A stretch of 33,600 nucleotides of DNA from Nevskia soli (GCA_026224805.1 JAMFRN010000031.1:1-33600), one strand, 5' to 3'. Shown: positions 13,830 through 22,037, numbered from the stretch's first letter. Notes: generated by a model not told the origin, from the letters alone. Program-made: numbers and translations.

Positions 13830-15469
13830 TTCCACACAACCTCCCGCATGCCGCCGGCGATCAGCGCCGCAGTGTCGAGCAGCACCCGCGGCAACACCAG
13901 GCCGCCGGGCGAGGCCATGTAGCGCGGCCGCCACTGCGGCCCGAACTTGTCCTTGTAACGACGCAGACCCTCGAAGTTGTAGAAGGTTTCGCCATAGCGA
14001 TGCACGATCCGGCCCAGCTTGTGCCAGAACGGCGCCAGCGGATGGTTCTCCAGCCCGGCCAGCGGCGCCATGCCCAGATTGAACCAGCGGTAGCCTTCTT
14101 TCTTGCCCCACAGCATCAGCTCGATGAACAGGTAGTCCATCACGCCGCGCGGCGCCTCGCTGCCGTAGCGCATCAGGTCGATGGAGAACTCGTCGCGGGT
14201 GCGCGACAGCCACAGATTGGTGAAGGCCACGATCTGGCCGTTGCGGTAGACGCAGGCGCATGGGAAGCGGCGCAGGTAGTCGGCCTCGAAGCGGCCCACC
14301 GAGAAGCCCTTCTCCGCCGCCGACTTGCTGTGCAGCCACTGGTCGGAAATCTCCTGCAGCCGCGGCATCTGCGCTTCCACTTCCTGCGGGCTGAGTACAC
14401 CGAAGCTGGCCCCTTCCTTGGCGCCGCGGCGGTATTCGTTGCGCAGGCTGCTGCGCTTGGAGCCTTCCAGGGAGAATTCCGGCAGCAGCACCCGCGCTTC
14501 CTCGCCCAGCTTGGCCAGCTCCAGGCCCAGGTCCAGGTATAGCGGCAACTGCTCCGAACTGACTTGGTAGAACACCGGCCAGCTCGAATTGCGGTCGCAC
14601 AGCTCGCGGAATTTCCAGCACAGCTCCTCGAAGCGCGCCGGATTGCCGGCCGGGTCGCCCAGCACCACCATCGAGCGGCCCGAGCGCTGGTACATGATGA
14701 AGGCGTCGCCGGCCTCGCTGAACAGCAGCTGCTTGTCGCCGAGCAGGGCCAGGTAGGACAGCGTGTCCTGGCTGCTCATGGCGATGGCGGCGGCCTTGGC
14801 CATGGCCTCGGCGTCCGGCAGCACCGGCTGCTCGCGCTGCGGGCTGAGCAGCAGCCACAGCACATAGCCGGCGGCGAGCAGGATGGTGAGCAGGCCGGCG
14901 CGCATCACGCGCGGCGCATCGTCGTCGAAGGCGAACTGCCACCACAATTCGTGCGCATACTGCACGTCGCGGTAGGACACCATCGACACCCATACCGCCG
15001 CGCCCACCACCAGCAGGAAGCACACCACCCAGGCGCGCGAGGAGCGCAGGTCGAGCATCGAGGCGCGGCGGTAGAAGCGGTCGCGCGTCGCCCACAATCC
15101 CATGCCCACCGCCGACAGGATGATGGCCTCCTCGTAGTCGAGACCCTTCAGCAGCGAGGCGGCGATGCCGCCGGCGAGCAGCACCATGGTGGTCCACCAG
15201 GCGCCGTCGAGGCGCTGGTACAGGCCGCGAGCCAGGATCAGCAGGCCGACGCCGACGGCGCTGCCGATCAGGTGCGACAACTCCAGCACCGGGTCCGGCA
15301 CCAGGCCGCGCAGCCATTCCATACGGCTGTCGATTTCCGGCGTGGCGCCGGACAGCAGCAGGATCACCCCGGCTAGGAACACCCCGCCGGCCGCCACCTG
15401 CGGCGCGAAGCGTTCGACCCAAGGGCGCAGGGCATCGCCCACCTGCCGCGCGTACCGCCACTGCTTCAT
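13826..15469 (-). CDS. aminoacyl-phosphatidylglycerol synthase, MprF catalytic half (DUF2156)
   Basis: Membrane enzyme expected to transfer an amino acid from aminoacyl-tRNA to phosphatidylglycerol. The 547 residues start with about six hydrophobic segments (GGVFLAGVILLLSG, LIGSAVGVGLLIL, TTMVLLAGGIAASLL, WVVCFLLVVGAAVWVSM, LLTILLAAGYVLWLLL among them). A cytoplasmic DUF2156/LPG-synthase domain (about 225-530) follows, with FIMYQRSGRSMVVLGDP, FSLEGSKRSSLRNEYRR, MDYLFIELMLWGKKEGYRWFNLGMAP and YGETFYNFEGLRRYKDKF. The flippase half of MprF is missing here and is encoded by the gene just upstream. The start ATG at 15469 overlaps the flippase stop as ATGA. The frame is open upstream of 15469 only by chance. 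Lysine versus alanine specificity cannot be told. Confidence 0.92.
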   Translation of the reverse strand: MKQWRYARQVGDALRPWVERFAPQVAAGGVFLAGVILLLSGATPEIDSRMEWLRGLVPDPVLELSHLIGSAVGVGLLILARGLYQRLDGAWWTTMVLLAGGIAASLLKGLDYEEAIILSAVGMGLWATRDRFYRRASMLDLRSSRAWVVCFLLVVGAAVWVSMVSYRDVQYAHELWWQFAFDDDAPRVMRAGLLTILLAAGYVLWLLLSPQREQPVLPDAEAMAKAAAIAMSSQDTLSYLALLGDKQLLFSEAGDAFIMYQRSGRSMVVLGDPAGNPARFEELCWKFRELCDRNSSWPVFYQVSSEQLPLYLDLGLELAKLGEEARVLLPEFSLEGSKRSSLRNEYRRGAKEGASFGVLSPQEVEAQMPRLQEISDQWLHSKSAAEKGFSVGRFEADYLRRFPCACVYRNGQIVAFTNLWLSRTRDEFSIDLMRYGSEAPRGVMDYLFIELMLWGKKEGYRWFNLGMAPLAGLENHPLAPFWHKLGRIVHRYGETFYNFEGLRRYKDKFGPQWRPRYMASPGGLVLPRVLLDTAALIAGGMREVVWK

Positions 15470-16392
15470 CGCATCGCCTCGCGTCCGGCGAACAGGCCGA
15501 CGCCGAACACCAGCGGCACGAAGTAGTAGATGAAGCGGTACAGCAGCACCGCGCTGACCAGTTCGGCGGTGGCGCCGCCCGGCAGCAGCTGGATCAGCAC
15601 CGACTCGAACACGCCGACGCCGCCCGGCACATTGCTGATCACGCCTGATTGGAGCGCCAGCACATACAGGCCGACAAAGCTGAAGAAATGCAGCGGGATG
15701 GTGTCCGGCAGCAGCACGTAGAGCGAAGCCGCGCAGAAGCACAGGTCGATGCTCGCGACCACGATCTGGCGCACGCTGATGCTGAACGAAGGCAGGCGGA
15801 ATTCCCGGTCGCGGATGCGCAGGGGGGTCTTGATCCGCTGCGTCAGCCACAGGTAGCCGAGGATCACGACGAAGATTGCCGATCCCAGCACGCGCGCCTG
15901 CCAAGCGTGATCAAGATGCAGGATATGCGCGGCCTGGTGCGATTCGAGCAGCAGCGACAGCCCCAGCAGGGTGCCGATGCCCAGGGTGAAAGTGACCGAG
16001 ATCAGCCCCACCACCCCGGCGATCTCGAAGGCGCTGAGCCCTTGCTTGACGTAGCCGCGGTAGCGCACCGAGCCGCCGGACAGCATCGACAGCCCGGCGC
16101 TGTGGCCGATGGCGAAGGCGATGAATGAGGTCAGCGCGGTGCGGCGCCAGGGCAGCGGATGGCGCACGCCGCGCACCGCCAGGTAGTCGTAGAAGGTCAG
16201 CATGCCGTAGCTGCAGGCGCTGAAGAAGGCGCAGGCCGCCACCCGCGTCCACGGCTCCGCCTGCACGCTGGCCAGCACATCGGCCAGCCGCAGCTTGGCC
16301 AGGCTGTGATGCAGCACCCAGATGGCGATGATGAACACCGCCAGGGTGACGGCTGCGAGCAGCAGTGATTTATAGTCGCGGGCGGCTTTCAT
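15466..16392 (-). CDS. MprF flippase-like integral membrane protein (UPF0104 family)
   Basis: Integral membrane protein of 308 residues from the LPG_synthase_TM/UPF0104 family, the flippase half of MprF that moves aminoacyl-phosphatidylglycerol to the outer leaflet. About eight hydrophobic segments are visible (LLLAAVTLAVFIIAIWVL, RVAACAFFSACSYGMLTF, IAGVVGLISVTFTLGIGTL, LGSAIFVVILGYLWL and others). The family motifs GHSAGLSMLSGGSVRYR and SNVPGGVGVFESVLI are intact. The length equals the N-terminal MprF domain alone. The ATG at 16392 has no obvious Shine-Dalgarno, but the frame further upstream is low-quality. It is the first gene of the three-gene operon, and its stop overlaps the synthase ATG. 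Confidence 0.92.
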   Translation of the reverse strand: MKAARDYKSLLLAAVTLAVFIIAIWVLHHSLAKLRLADVLASVQAEPWTRVAACAFFSACSYGMLTFYDYLAVRGVRHPLPWRRTALTSFIAFAIGHSAGLSMLSGGSVRYRGYVKQGLSAFEIAGVVGLISVTFTLGIGTLLGLSLLLESHQAAHILHLDHAWQARVLGSAIFVVILGYLWLTQRIKTPLRIRDREFRLPSFSISVRQIVVASIDLCFCAASLYVLLPDTIPLHFFSFVGLYVLALQSGVISNVPGGVGVFESVLIQLLPGGATAELVSAVLLYRFIYYFVPLVFGVGLFAGREAMR

Positions 16393-16551
16393 GGAGGGTC
16401 GATTTGCGAACCCCCATTCTAGCGGGCGCGCGTGCCTTTGTTTTGACAGGGAAAAGTCGCCGTTGACTCCCCCTTGGGTGGTTATTATTGCCTGTGCCGC
16501 CGCAAATCGCGCGCAAGCCGCACCCAAGCCGCTACACTGCCTGCCGCCGCC
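16393..16551. promoter_or_regulatory. divergent promoter region, mprF operon / patatin gene
   Basis: This 159-base space separates the two divergent operons. On the minus strand TAGAAT (+ strand 16416-16421) is a good -10 candidate for the mprF operon. On the plus strand TTGACT (16463-16468) is followed by TTATTATTG (16482-16490), but the spacing to the best -10 is off, so the patatin promoter is uncertain. A TTGACA also lies at 16443-16448. Confidence 0.35.
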
Positions 16552-18039
16552 ATGTCCAAAAAGCTGATCGCCAGCCGTCTCAGGGATCTCGACAACGCCC
16601 AGGATTACCCCGCCTGGAGCGAGATCGCGCTCGACCTGGACCGACTCGAGGGCGGCGACGCCTGGAAACAGGACGAGATGAGCGACGATTACGATTACCT
16701 GCTGATCCGCGAGCGGCTGGCGCGGATGCGCGAGCTGCGCCGCGCCGGCAACGTGCGGCGGCTGGTGCATGACCTGGCCGAGGGCCTGCACGGCAACCTC
16801 GCCAACACCGCCAATCCGCTGCTCTACGCCTATAGCCGCATCGGCACCAAGCGGCTGATCGAGGAATACCTGGAAGAGGCGGCGCGCTGCCTCGACTACA
16901 TCTGCGTCGGCGACTTCCCCGATTTCAGCGCCACCGAGAAGGTGCTGTTCTTCAAGCGCACCGGCACCAGCTTCGGCCGCTCCGCCCTGCTGCTGTCGGG
17001 CGGCGCCACCCTGGGCATGTTCCACCTGGGCGTGATCAAGGCCCTGTTCGAAAGCGGCAACCTGCCGCGCGTCATCTCCGGCTCCTCCGCCGGCTCGATC
17101 ATCGCCTCGATGGCCTGCACCCGCACCGACGAGGAGCTGCCGGAGATTTTCGACTCGCAGAACCTCAACGTGCAGGCCTTCCAGAGCGTCAGCCTGCGCC
17201 AGATCCTGAAGCAGAAGTCGCTGATGGACCCGACCCAGCTGCAGGATTGCCTGACCCGCAACGTCCACGCCGGCAGCTTCCTCGAATCGTTCGAGCGCAC
17301 CCGCCGCATCCTCGGCGTCACCGTGTCCCCGGCCGAGCCGAACCAGCAGCCGCGCCTGCTCAACTACCTGACCGCGCCCAACGTGGTGGTGCGCAGCGCA
17401 GTGCTGGCCTCCTGCGCCGTGCCGGGGGTGTTTCCGCCGGTGATGCTGGAGGCCCTCGACTACAGCGGCGAGACCGTGCCCTACATGCGTAGCAAGCGCT
17501 GGGTCGACGGCTCCATCGCCAACGACCTGCCGATGCTGCGGCTGGCGCGCCTGCACAACGTCAACCACTACATCGTCAGCCAGACCAATCCGCACGTGGT
17601 GCCGTTCATGCGCGATCAGGAGTCGCGCAAGCGCGGTCTGCTCGGCTTCGCCCGCGAAATGGTCTCCGTCACCGGCCGCGATGCGCTGAAAGTGGCGCGG
17701 CAGTACAGCCACAGCATCGCCGGCGGCCGCATCGTCGACGCCCTCAACGACATCCTGCAGCAGCGCTACAGCGGCGATATCAGCATCTTCCCGCGGCAGA
17801 GCCCGGCGCAGCTGATGCACATGTTCGCCAACCTCTCGGCGCAGGACCTGCAGCGCTACATCCGCGACGGCGAGCGCGCCACCTGGCCCAAGCTGGAGCG
17901 CATCCGCATGCAGACGCGCATCTCGCGCGCCTTCGAGGACTGCCTCGCCTGGCTCAAGGACAACGGCGTGCGCCACCCCGGGCAGCACGGCGCGCCCGCC
18001 CAGGATGCGCCGCGGCAGCGGCTGCGCGCCGCATCCTGA
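16552..18039 (+). CDS. patatin-like phospholipase with DUF3336 domain
   Basis: Serine lipid acyl hydrolase, 495 residues. The N-terminal region (about 1-130) is DUF3336-like, as in yeast Tgl triacylglycerol lipases and their bacterial relatives. The patatin domain starts with the glycine-rich oxyanion loop LLSGGATLGMFHLGVIKAL. Its nucleophile elbow GSSAGS has Ser179 and the dyad partner is Asp319 in WVDGSIANDLP, so the Ser-Asp machinery is complete. No signal peptide is seen. I chose the ATG at 16552 (MSKKLIASRL) because the open extension to 16474 is Cys/Arg-rich and lies in the promoter region. An SRPBCC-SDR fusion and a TetR regulator follow on the same strand, suggesting a lipid-turnover operon. 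Confidence 0.92.
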   Translation: MSKKLIASRLRDLDNAQDYPAWSEIALDLDRLEGGDAWKQDEMSDDYDYLLIRERLARMRELRRAGNVRRLVHDLAEGLHGNLANTANPLLYAYSRIGTKRLIEEYLEEAARCLDYICVGDFPDFSATEKVLFFKRTGTSFGRSALLLSGGATLGMFHLGVIKALFESGNLPRVISGSSAGSIIASMACTRTDEELPEIFDSQNLNVQAFQSVSLRQILKQKSLMDPTQLQDCLTRNVHAGSFLESFERTRRILGVTVSPAEPNQQPRLLNYLTAPNVVVRSAVLASCAVPGVFPPVMLEALDYSGETVPYMRSKRWVDGSIANDLPMLRLARLHNVNHYIVSQTNPHVVPFMRDQESRKRGLLGFAREMVSVTGRDALKVARQYSHSIAGGRIVDALNDILQQRYSGDISIFPRQSPAQLMHMFANLSAQDLQRYIRDGERATWPKLERIRMQTRISRAFEDCLAWLKDNGVRHPGQHGAPAQDAPRQRLRAAS

Positions 18040-18055
18040 AAATCGCGGCCCGGAC

Positions 18056-19450
18056 GTGATCCGCCTGCAGGAAAGCATCGACTCCCCCCGCAGCCCGCAG
18101 GACTGTTTCCGCTTCGCCGCCGATTTCCGCAATCTGCCGGACTGGGATCCCACCACCGTGCGGGCGCGCAAGCTGACCCCCGGAGCCCTCGGCGTCGGCA
18201 GCGAGTTCGACCTGCTGGTCGCGTTCGGGCCGCAGCGCCTGCCGCTGCGCTACCGGGTGGTGGAGTTCCAGCCGCCGCACCGGGTGCTGCTGCACGGCGA
18301 GGGAGAGCGGCTCCAGTTGGTGGACGAGATCCGCTTCGAGCCGCTGGCCTCCGGCACCCGCGTCATCTACACCTCCGACCTCACCCTCAAGAGTGTCGGC
18401 CGTCTCACCGAACAGGCGCTGAAGCCGGCGGTCAGCCTCAACAGCCGCCGCGCCATGGCCGGCCTGCGCCGCGCGCTGGCCGCGGCCGAAGCGGCGCCGG
18501 CGCCCAGCGCCTGGCGCAACCTGCTCGACCGCGCCGTGCTGCCCGGCGCGGCGCAATTCACCGCCTACGGCTACCGCAGCGCCCACCTGCGGCCGGTGGT
18601 CGACCGGCTCGACGGCAAGACCGTGGTGCTCACCGGCGCCACCTCCGGCATCGGCCACGCCGCGGCCCTGTGGCTGGCGCGGCTGGGCGCGCGCCTGGTG
18701 CTGGTCGGGCGCGACGCCGGCAAGCTGGCCGACACCAAGGCCGATATCGTCGCCGACTGCGGCAATATCGACCTCGCGGTGCAGCGCGCCGACCTGTCGC
18801 TGATCGGCGAAACCCGCGCCCTGGCGCGGCGCCTGCTGCAAACCGAGGCGCGCATCGACGTGCTGGTCAACAATGCTGGCGCCCTGTTTCCGCGGCGCGA
18901 GCTGAGCGGCGAGGGCCTGGAGCGCAGCTTCGCCCTCAACCTGCTGTCGCCCTATGTATTGACCGAGGCGCTGCTGCCGGGCCTGGCGCCGGGCGGCCGC
19001 ATCATCAACGTCTCCTCCGGCGGCATGTATCTGCAGCCGCTGCTGGTTGACGACCTCAATTACACCCAGGGCCGCTACAGCGGCAGCCGCGCCTATGCCC
19101 GCGCCAAGCGCGGCCTGGTCGCCCTCAGCCTGGACTGGGCCGAACGGCTGCGGCCGCGCGGCATCGCCGTCCACGCCATGCATCCGGGCTGGGTCGATAC
19201 GCCGGGCGTGGCCGCGGCGCTGCCCGCATTCCACCGCGCCATGCGCCCCTTCCTGCGTACGCCGGAGTACGGCGCCGACACCATCGTCTGGCTCGCCGCG
19301 GCTGCGGAAGCCGCCGCATGCAGCGGCAATTTCTGGCTCGACCGCCAACCGCATCTGACCGATATTCTGCCGGGAACCACCGTGCATCGGAAAACCCGCC
19401 TGCGCCTGCGCCAAGTGCTTGAAGACGCCGCCAAATCCGATAATTCATGA
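18056..19450 (+). CDS. SRPBCC domain fused to a short-chain dehydrogenase
   Basis: A two-domain protein of about 465 residues. The first part (about 1-140: IRLQESIDSPRSPQDCFRFA, FRNLPDWDPTT, VGSEFDLLVAF) is an SRPBCC/polyketide-cyclase-like domain, a hydrophobic-ligand pocket. The second is a classical SDR with TGATSGIGHAAALWLARLGA for NAD(P), NNAG, and a YxxxK active site YARAK about 30 residues after NVSSGG. It resembles DHRS12-type reductases. A GTG at 18056, 17 bases after the patatin stop, is my start. An ATG at 18005 would overlap the patatin gene and add an unlikely Arg-rich leader. It is probably a reductase that holds a lipid-like substrate; the substrate is unknown. Confidence 0.85.
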   Translation: MIRLQESIDSPRSPQDCFRFAADFRNLPDWDPTTVRARKLTPGALGVGSEFDLLVAFGPQRLPLRYRVVEFQPPHRVLLHGEGERLQLVDEIRFEPLASGTRVIYTSDLTLKSVGRLTEQALKPAVSLNSRRAMAGLRRALAAAEAAPAPSAWRNLLDRAVLPGAAQFTAYGYRSAHLRPVVDRLDGKTVVLTGATSGIGHAAALWLARLGARLVLVGRDAGKLADTKADIVADCGNIDLAVQRADLSLIGETRALARRLLQTEARIDVLVNNAGALFPRRELSGEGLERSFALNLLSPYVLTEALLPGLAPGGRIINVSSGGMYLQPLLVDDLNYTQGRYSGSRAYARAKRGLVALSLDWAERLRPRGIAVHAMHPGWVDTPGVAAALPAFHRAMRPFLRTPEYGADTIVWLAAAAEAAACSGNFWLDRQPHLTDILPGTTVHRKTRLRLRQVLEDAAKSDNS

Positions 19451-19493
19451 TTTAAGCTGCGACCTTCAATGAATCAATGGAGTTTGCGCGGCT

Positions 19494-20108
19494 ATGATGC
19501 CGAAGGCCCAGATACTCAAAGAGCTGGTGCCGGTCACCGCTCGCGGTGAAGCGACCCGGCGCAAGCTGCTCAGCGCCGCCGAGGAGGAGTTCGGCGGCAA
19601 GGGATTTCACGCGGCTTCGGTGAGTTCCATCACCACCCGGGCCGGTGTCGGCCAGGGCACGTTTTATCTCTACTTCCACAGCAAGGAAGAGATTTTCGTC
19701 ACCCTGGTGCGCGATATCGGCCGCAAGCTGCGCAAGCAGATGCTCGCCGCCACCGGCAACGCCGTCGACCGGCTCGAAGCCGAGCGCTACAGCCTGCAGG
19801 GCTTTCTGGAGTTCACCCAGAAGCATCCCGGCCTGTATCGCATCGTGCAGGAAGCCCAGTTCGTCGACGAGGCGGTGTTCCGCGAATACTACGAGCGGCT
19901 GGCCAAGGGCTACAGCGAAGGCCTCAGCGAGGCCGTGCGGCGCGGCGAAATCGGCCCCGGCGACGCCGAAGCGCGCGCCTGGGCGCTGATGGGCATCGGC
20001 CATTTCCTCGGCATGCACTGGTGCCTGTGGCAGGGCAAGCTGCCGGAGCGCCAGGTCATCGACGACGTTATGAAGATGGTGTCGCACGGATTGGCCTTGC
20101 CGGCCTGA
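19494..20108 (+). CDS. TetR-family transcriptional regulator
   Basis: DNA-binding repressor of 204 residues. The N-terminal helix-turn-helix (about 18-65) reads ATRRKLLSAAEEEFGGKGFH, then VSSITTRAGVGQGTFYLYFHSKE, the TetR signature. The C-terminal ligand domain has many aromatic residues (YRIVQEAQF, EYYERLAKGY, FLGMHWCLW), suiting a hydrophobic ligand such as an acyl-CoA. It starts 43 bases after the SRPBCC-SDR gene on the same strand and is followed by a strong terminator, so it closes the patatin operon and plausibly controls it. Two consecutive ATGs mark the start; either may be used. Confidence 0.9.
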   Translation: MMPKAQILKELVPVTARGEATRRKLLSAAEEEFGGKGFHAASVSSITTRAGVGQGTFYLYFHSKEEIFVTLVRDIGRKLRKQMLAATGNAVDRLEAERYSLQGFLEFTQKHPGLYRIVQEAQFVDEAVFREYYERLAKGYSEGLSEAVRRGEIGPGDAEARAWALMGIGHFLGMHWCLWQGKLPERQVIDDVMKMVSHGLALPA

Positions 20109-20163
20109 ACGAGCCGCAGGGCCTCTTAGCCGGGGCGTAAAGTAAGGTATTCCGCGGTCTGAG

Positions 20164-20202
20164 GCCTGCGCCGGTAAAATCCGGCGCAGGCTTTGTCGTT
20201 TT
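20164..20202 (+). terminator. Rho-independent terminator after the tetR-like gene
   Basis: GCCTGCGCCGG (20164-20174) pairs exactly with CCGGCGCAGGC (20181-20191) over the loop TAAAAT, followed by TTTGTCGTTTT. This 11-bp GC-rich stem with a T-rich tail is the clearest intrinsic terminator in the window. Confidence 0.85.
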
Positions 20203-20232
20203 CGACCCCCCACTTAGACCGGGAATCCGTCC

Positions 20233-20976
20233 ATGATCGTTTTCGTTACCGGCGCTTCCGCCGGCTTCGGCGCCGCCATCGCGCGCCGCTTCATCGCCGA
20301 TGGCGCCAGGGTTGTCGCCACCGCGCGCCGCCTGGATCGCCTGCACGCCCTGCGCGAGGAACTCGGCCCCAAGCTGCTGCCGATCGAACTGGATGTGCGC
20401 GACAACGCCGCGGTGGAGCGCGCCGTCGCCGCGCTGCCGGCCGAATTCGCCGAAATTGACCTGCTGGTCAACAACGCCGGGCTGGCCCTGGGCCTGCAGC
20501 CGGCGCACAAGACCGATCTGGCGGACTGGGAGCGCATGGTCGATACCAACATCAAGGGCCTGATGTACTGCACCCGCGCCGTGCTGCCCGGCATGGTGGC
20601 GCGCGATCGCGGCCATGTGGTCAATCTCGGCTCGGTCGCCGGCGAATGGCCCTATCCGGGCGGCAACGTCTACGGCGGCACCAAGGCCTTCGTGCGCCAG
20701 TTCAGCCTCAACCTCAAGGCCGACCTGATCGGCACCCAGGTGCGGGTCAGCGAGATCGAGCCGGGCATGGCCGAGAGCGAGTTCTCCCTGGTGCGGTTCG
20801 GCGGCGATGCCGAGAAAGCCAAGGCCGTCTACGCCGGCATGCAGCCGCTGACGCCCGAGGACATCGCCGATACCGTGCACTGGATCGTCAGCCGGCCGGC
20901 GCACGTCAACATCAACACCATTTCACTGATGCCGACCTGCCAGGCGTTTTCGCCGTTCGCGGTGAAGCGCAGCTGA
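20233..20976 (+). CDS. ydfG: YdfG-type NADP-dependent 3-hydroxy acid dehydrogenase
   Basis: Cytoplasmic short-chain dehydrogenase of 247 residues, very close in pattern to E. coli YdfG. That enzyme oxidises L-allo-threonine and serine C3 and reduces malonic semialdehyde with NADP(H). MIVFVTGASAGFGAAIARRF gives the cofactor loop. NNAGLALGLQPAHK and DWERMVDTNIKGLMYCTRAV are hallmark blocks, and Ser/Tyr/Lys lie in NLGSVAGEWPYPGGNVYGGTK. The family tail AHVNINTISLMP is intact. It stands between the terminator at 20164 and the palindrome at 21046, probably as a single-gene unit. Confidence 0.94.
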   Translation: MIVFVTGASAGFGAAIARRFIADGARVVATARRLDRLHALREELGPKLLPIELDVRDNAAVERAVAALPAEFAEIDLLVNNAGLALGLQPAHKTDLADWERMVDTNIKGLMYCTRAVLPGMVARDRGHVVNLGSVAGEWPYPGGNVYGGTKAFVRQFSLNLKADLIGTQVRVSEIEPGMAESEFSLVRFGGDAEKAKAVYAGMQPLTPEDIADTVHWIVSRPAHVNINTISLMPTCQAFSPFAVKRS

Positions 20977-21045
20977 GCCGCCTGCCGTCCGGCGCGCCGG
21001 ACCACGGGCGGTCCTGGCGCGCTGCCGCTGCCTCCTGGCTTGAAT

Positions 21046-21068
21046 TTATCGATAATTGTTATCAATAA
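21046..21068. promoter_or_regulatory. AT-rich Fur-box-like palindrome
   Basis: In very GC-rich surroundings, two 10-bp arms (21046-21055 TTATCGATAA and 21059-21068 TTATCAATAA) form a 23-bp palindrome with one mismatch around TTG. Its core CGATAAT-T-GTTATCA (21050-21064) matches the Fur 7-1-7 pattern TGATAAT-N-ATTATCA at 12 of 14 positions. It lies about 120 bases upstream of the GntR-family gene. It could be a Fur site or that regulator's own operator. Confidence 0.5.
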
Positions 21069-21187
21069 TCGGGCCTCAGGGGTGGAGCATCCGCCCGGGG
21101 ATGCGGCGCGGCGCCAGGCGCCACCGCCGCGCAGTTCCAGGCCTGCATCAAGGTCCGCTTCAGGGCCCGCAACCAGGGCAATCAGGG

Positions 21188-21991
21188 ATGAATACGCCAA
21201 TGGATGATCGCCACCCCAAGCGGGACCGGCCGGACCGTTCTTCCGGGGCCGCCTCCAAGGAGTCCCCCGGCGAGCCCACGCTCGACCGGCAGATCGCCGA
21301 CCGCATCATGCAGGACATCATCGACTGGCGCCTCGAACCCGGTCACTGGATCCGCGAACGCGAGGTCGCCGAGCGCTTCGGCGTCTCGCATGGCCCGGTG
21401 CGCGAGGCGTTCCGCCATCTGTCGCGCGAGGGCTTCGTCGAAATCGTGCCCTGGCGCGGCGCCCGCGTCATCCAGCTGGACCTGCGGCGCGTCCACGACG
21501 CGCTCGAATTGCAGAAAGTCCTGTTCGGCACGGTGTGCCGTCTCGCCGCGGAGCGCTTTCGCGCCGAGGACGGCCCCGGCCTGCTGGCCCTGCTGCAGCG
21601 TTACGAGGATTGCGTGCGCCAGACCAACGATACGGTCGAGCACAACCGCGCGGCGATGATCGTCGGCGCCTATATCTGCGACCGCTGCGGCAATCCCCTG
21701 GCGGTCGAGCTGCTGACGCGGGTGTCGCGGCTGGGACACTGGCAGCATCACCTGATGCGGCACCAGCTGGTGGCCCATCTGCAGCCCGGTCTTGGACTGA
21801 TTTCCGCCTCGCAGTTCCGCAAGACCGGCCTGGCCATCATTGCCGGCGACGGCTACGAAGCCGAAAACGCGGCGCAGGAGATGATCGCCGCCACCCAGTT
21901 CTACATGGACCTGGTGATCGAGGCGCAACAGGCGGCGCGGGCCCAGAAGCCGAAGCGCCGCCGCCGCGTCCTGGCTGCCGCCGGCGGCTGA
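21188..21991 (+). CDS. GntR/FadR-subfamily transcriptional regulator
   Basis: Regulator of about 267 residues. After a polar N-terminus, the winged helix (about 33-100) shows TLDRQIADRIMQDIIDWRLE, REREVAERFGVSHGPVREA and FRHLSREGFVEIVPWRGARV, the GntR pattern. The C-terminal part is an all-helical FCD-like ligand domain (ELQKVLFGTVCRLAAERF, HNRAAMIVGAYICDRC, GHWQHHLMRHQLV), as in FadR-type regulators of organic-acid or amino-acid catabolism. I take the ATG at 21188, directly after AGGG; an ATG at 21200 is an alternative. No metabolic gene is divergent from it, so its target cannot be inferred. The palindrome at 21046-21068 is a candidate operator. Confidence 0.9.
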   Translation: MNTPMDDRHPKRDRPDRSSGAASKESPGEPTLDRQIADRIMQDIIDWRLEPGHWIREREVAERFGVSHGPVREAFRHLSREGFVEIVPWRGARVIQLDLRRVHDALELQKVLFGTVCRLAAERFRAEDGPGLLALLQRYEDCVRQTNDTVEHNRAAMIVGAYICDRCGNPLAVELLTRVSRLGHWQHHLMRHQLVAHLQPGLGLISASQFRKTGLAIIAGDGYEAENAAQEMIAATQFYMDLVIEAQQAARAQKPKRRRRVLAAAGG

Positions 21992-22013
21992 AGCCGCGGT
22001 GGCGCCGGCCCTT

Positions 22014-22037
22014 CCCCGCGCCCCTGGTGGAGCGGGG
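22014..22037. terminator. weak hairpin between convergent gntR-like and dps genes
   Basis: CCCCGC (22014-22019) pairs with GCGGGG (22032-22037) in the 51-base gap between two converging stops. It has no T-tract, so this is only a possible bidirectional terminator. Confidence 0.35.

Noticed and set aside
13830-15461. N-terminal 544 codons of a continuous minus-strand frame that joins the AcvB-like protein into one of 1117 residues
   Set aside because: This part is Arg/Gly/Ala-rich and out of frame with the clearly conserved synthase. The AcvB-like protein has a signal peptide and a coupled start at 13829.
17954-19414. 486-codon minus-strand frame opposite the SRPBCC-SDR gene
   Set aside because: Composition is typical of an antisense frame, and the plus strand carries intact SDR motifs.
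21056-21187. TTG-initiated N-terminal extension of the GntR-family regulator
   Set aside because: It starts inside the AT-rich palindrome and encodes an Arg/Gly-rich stretch with no family match. The ATG at 21188 follows AGGG.
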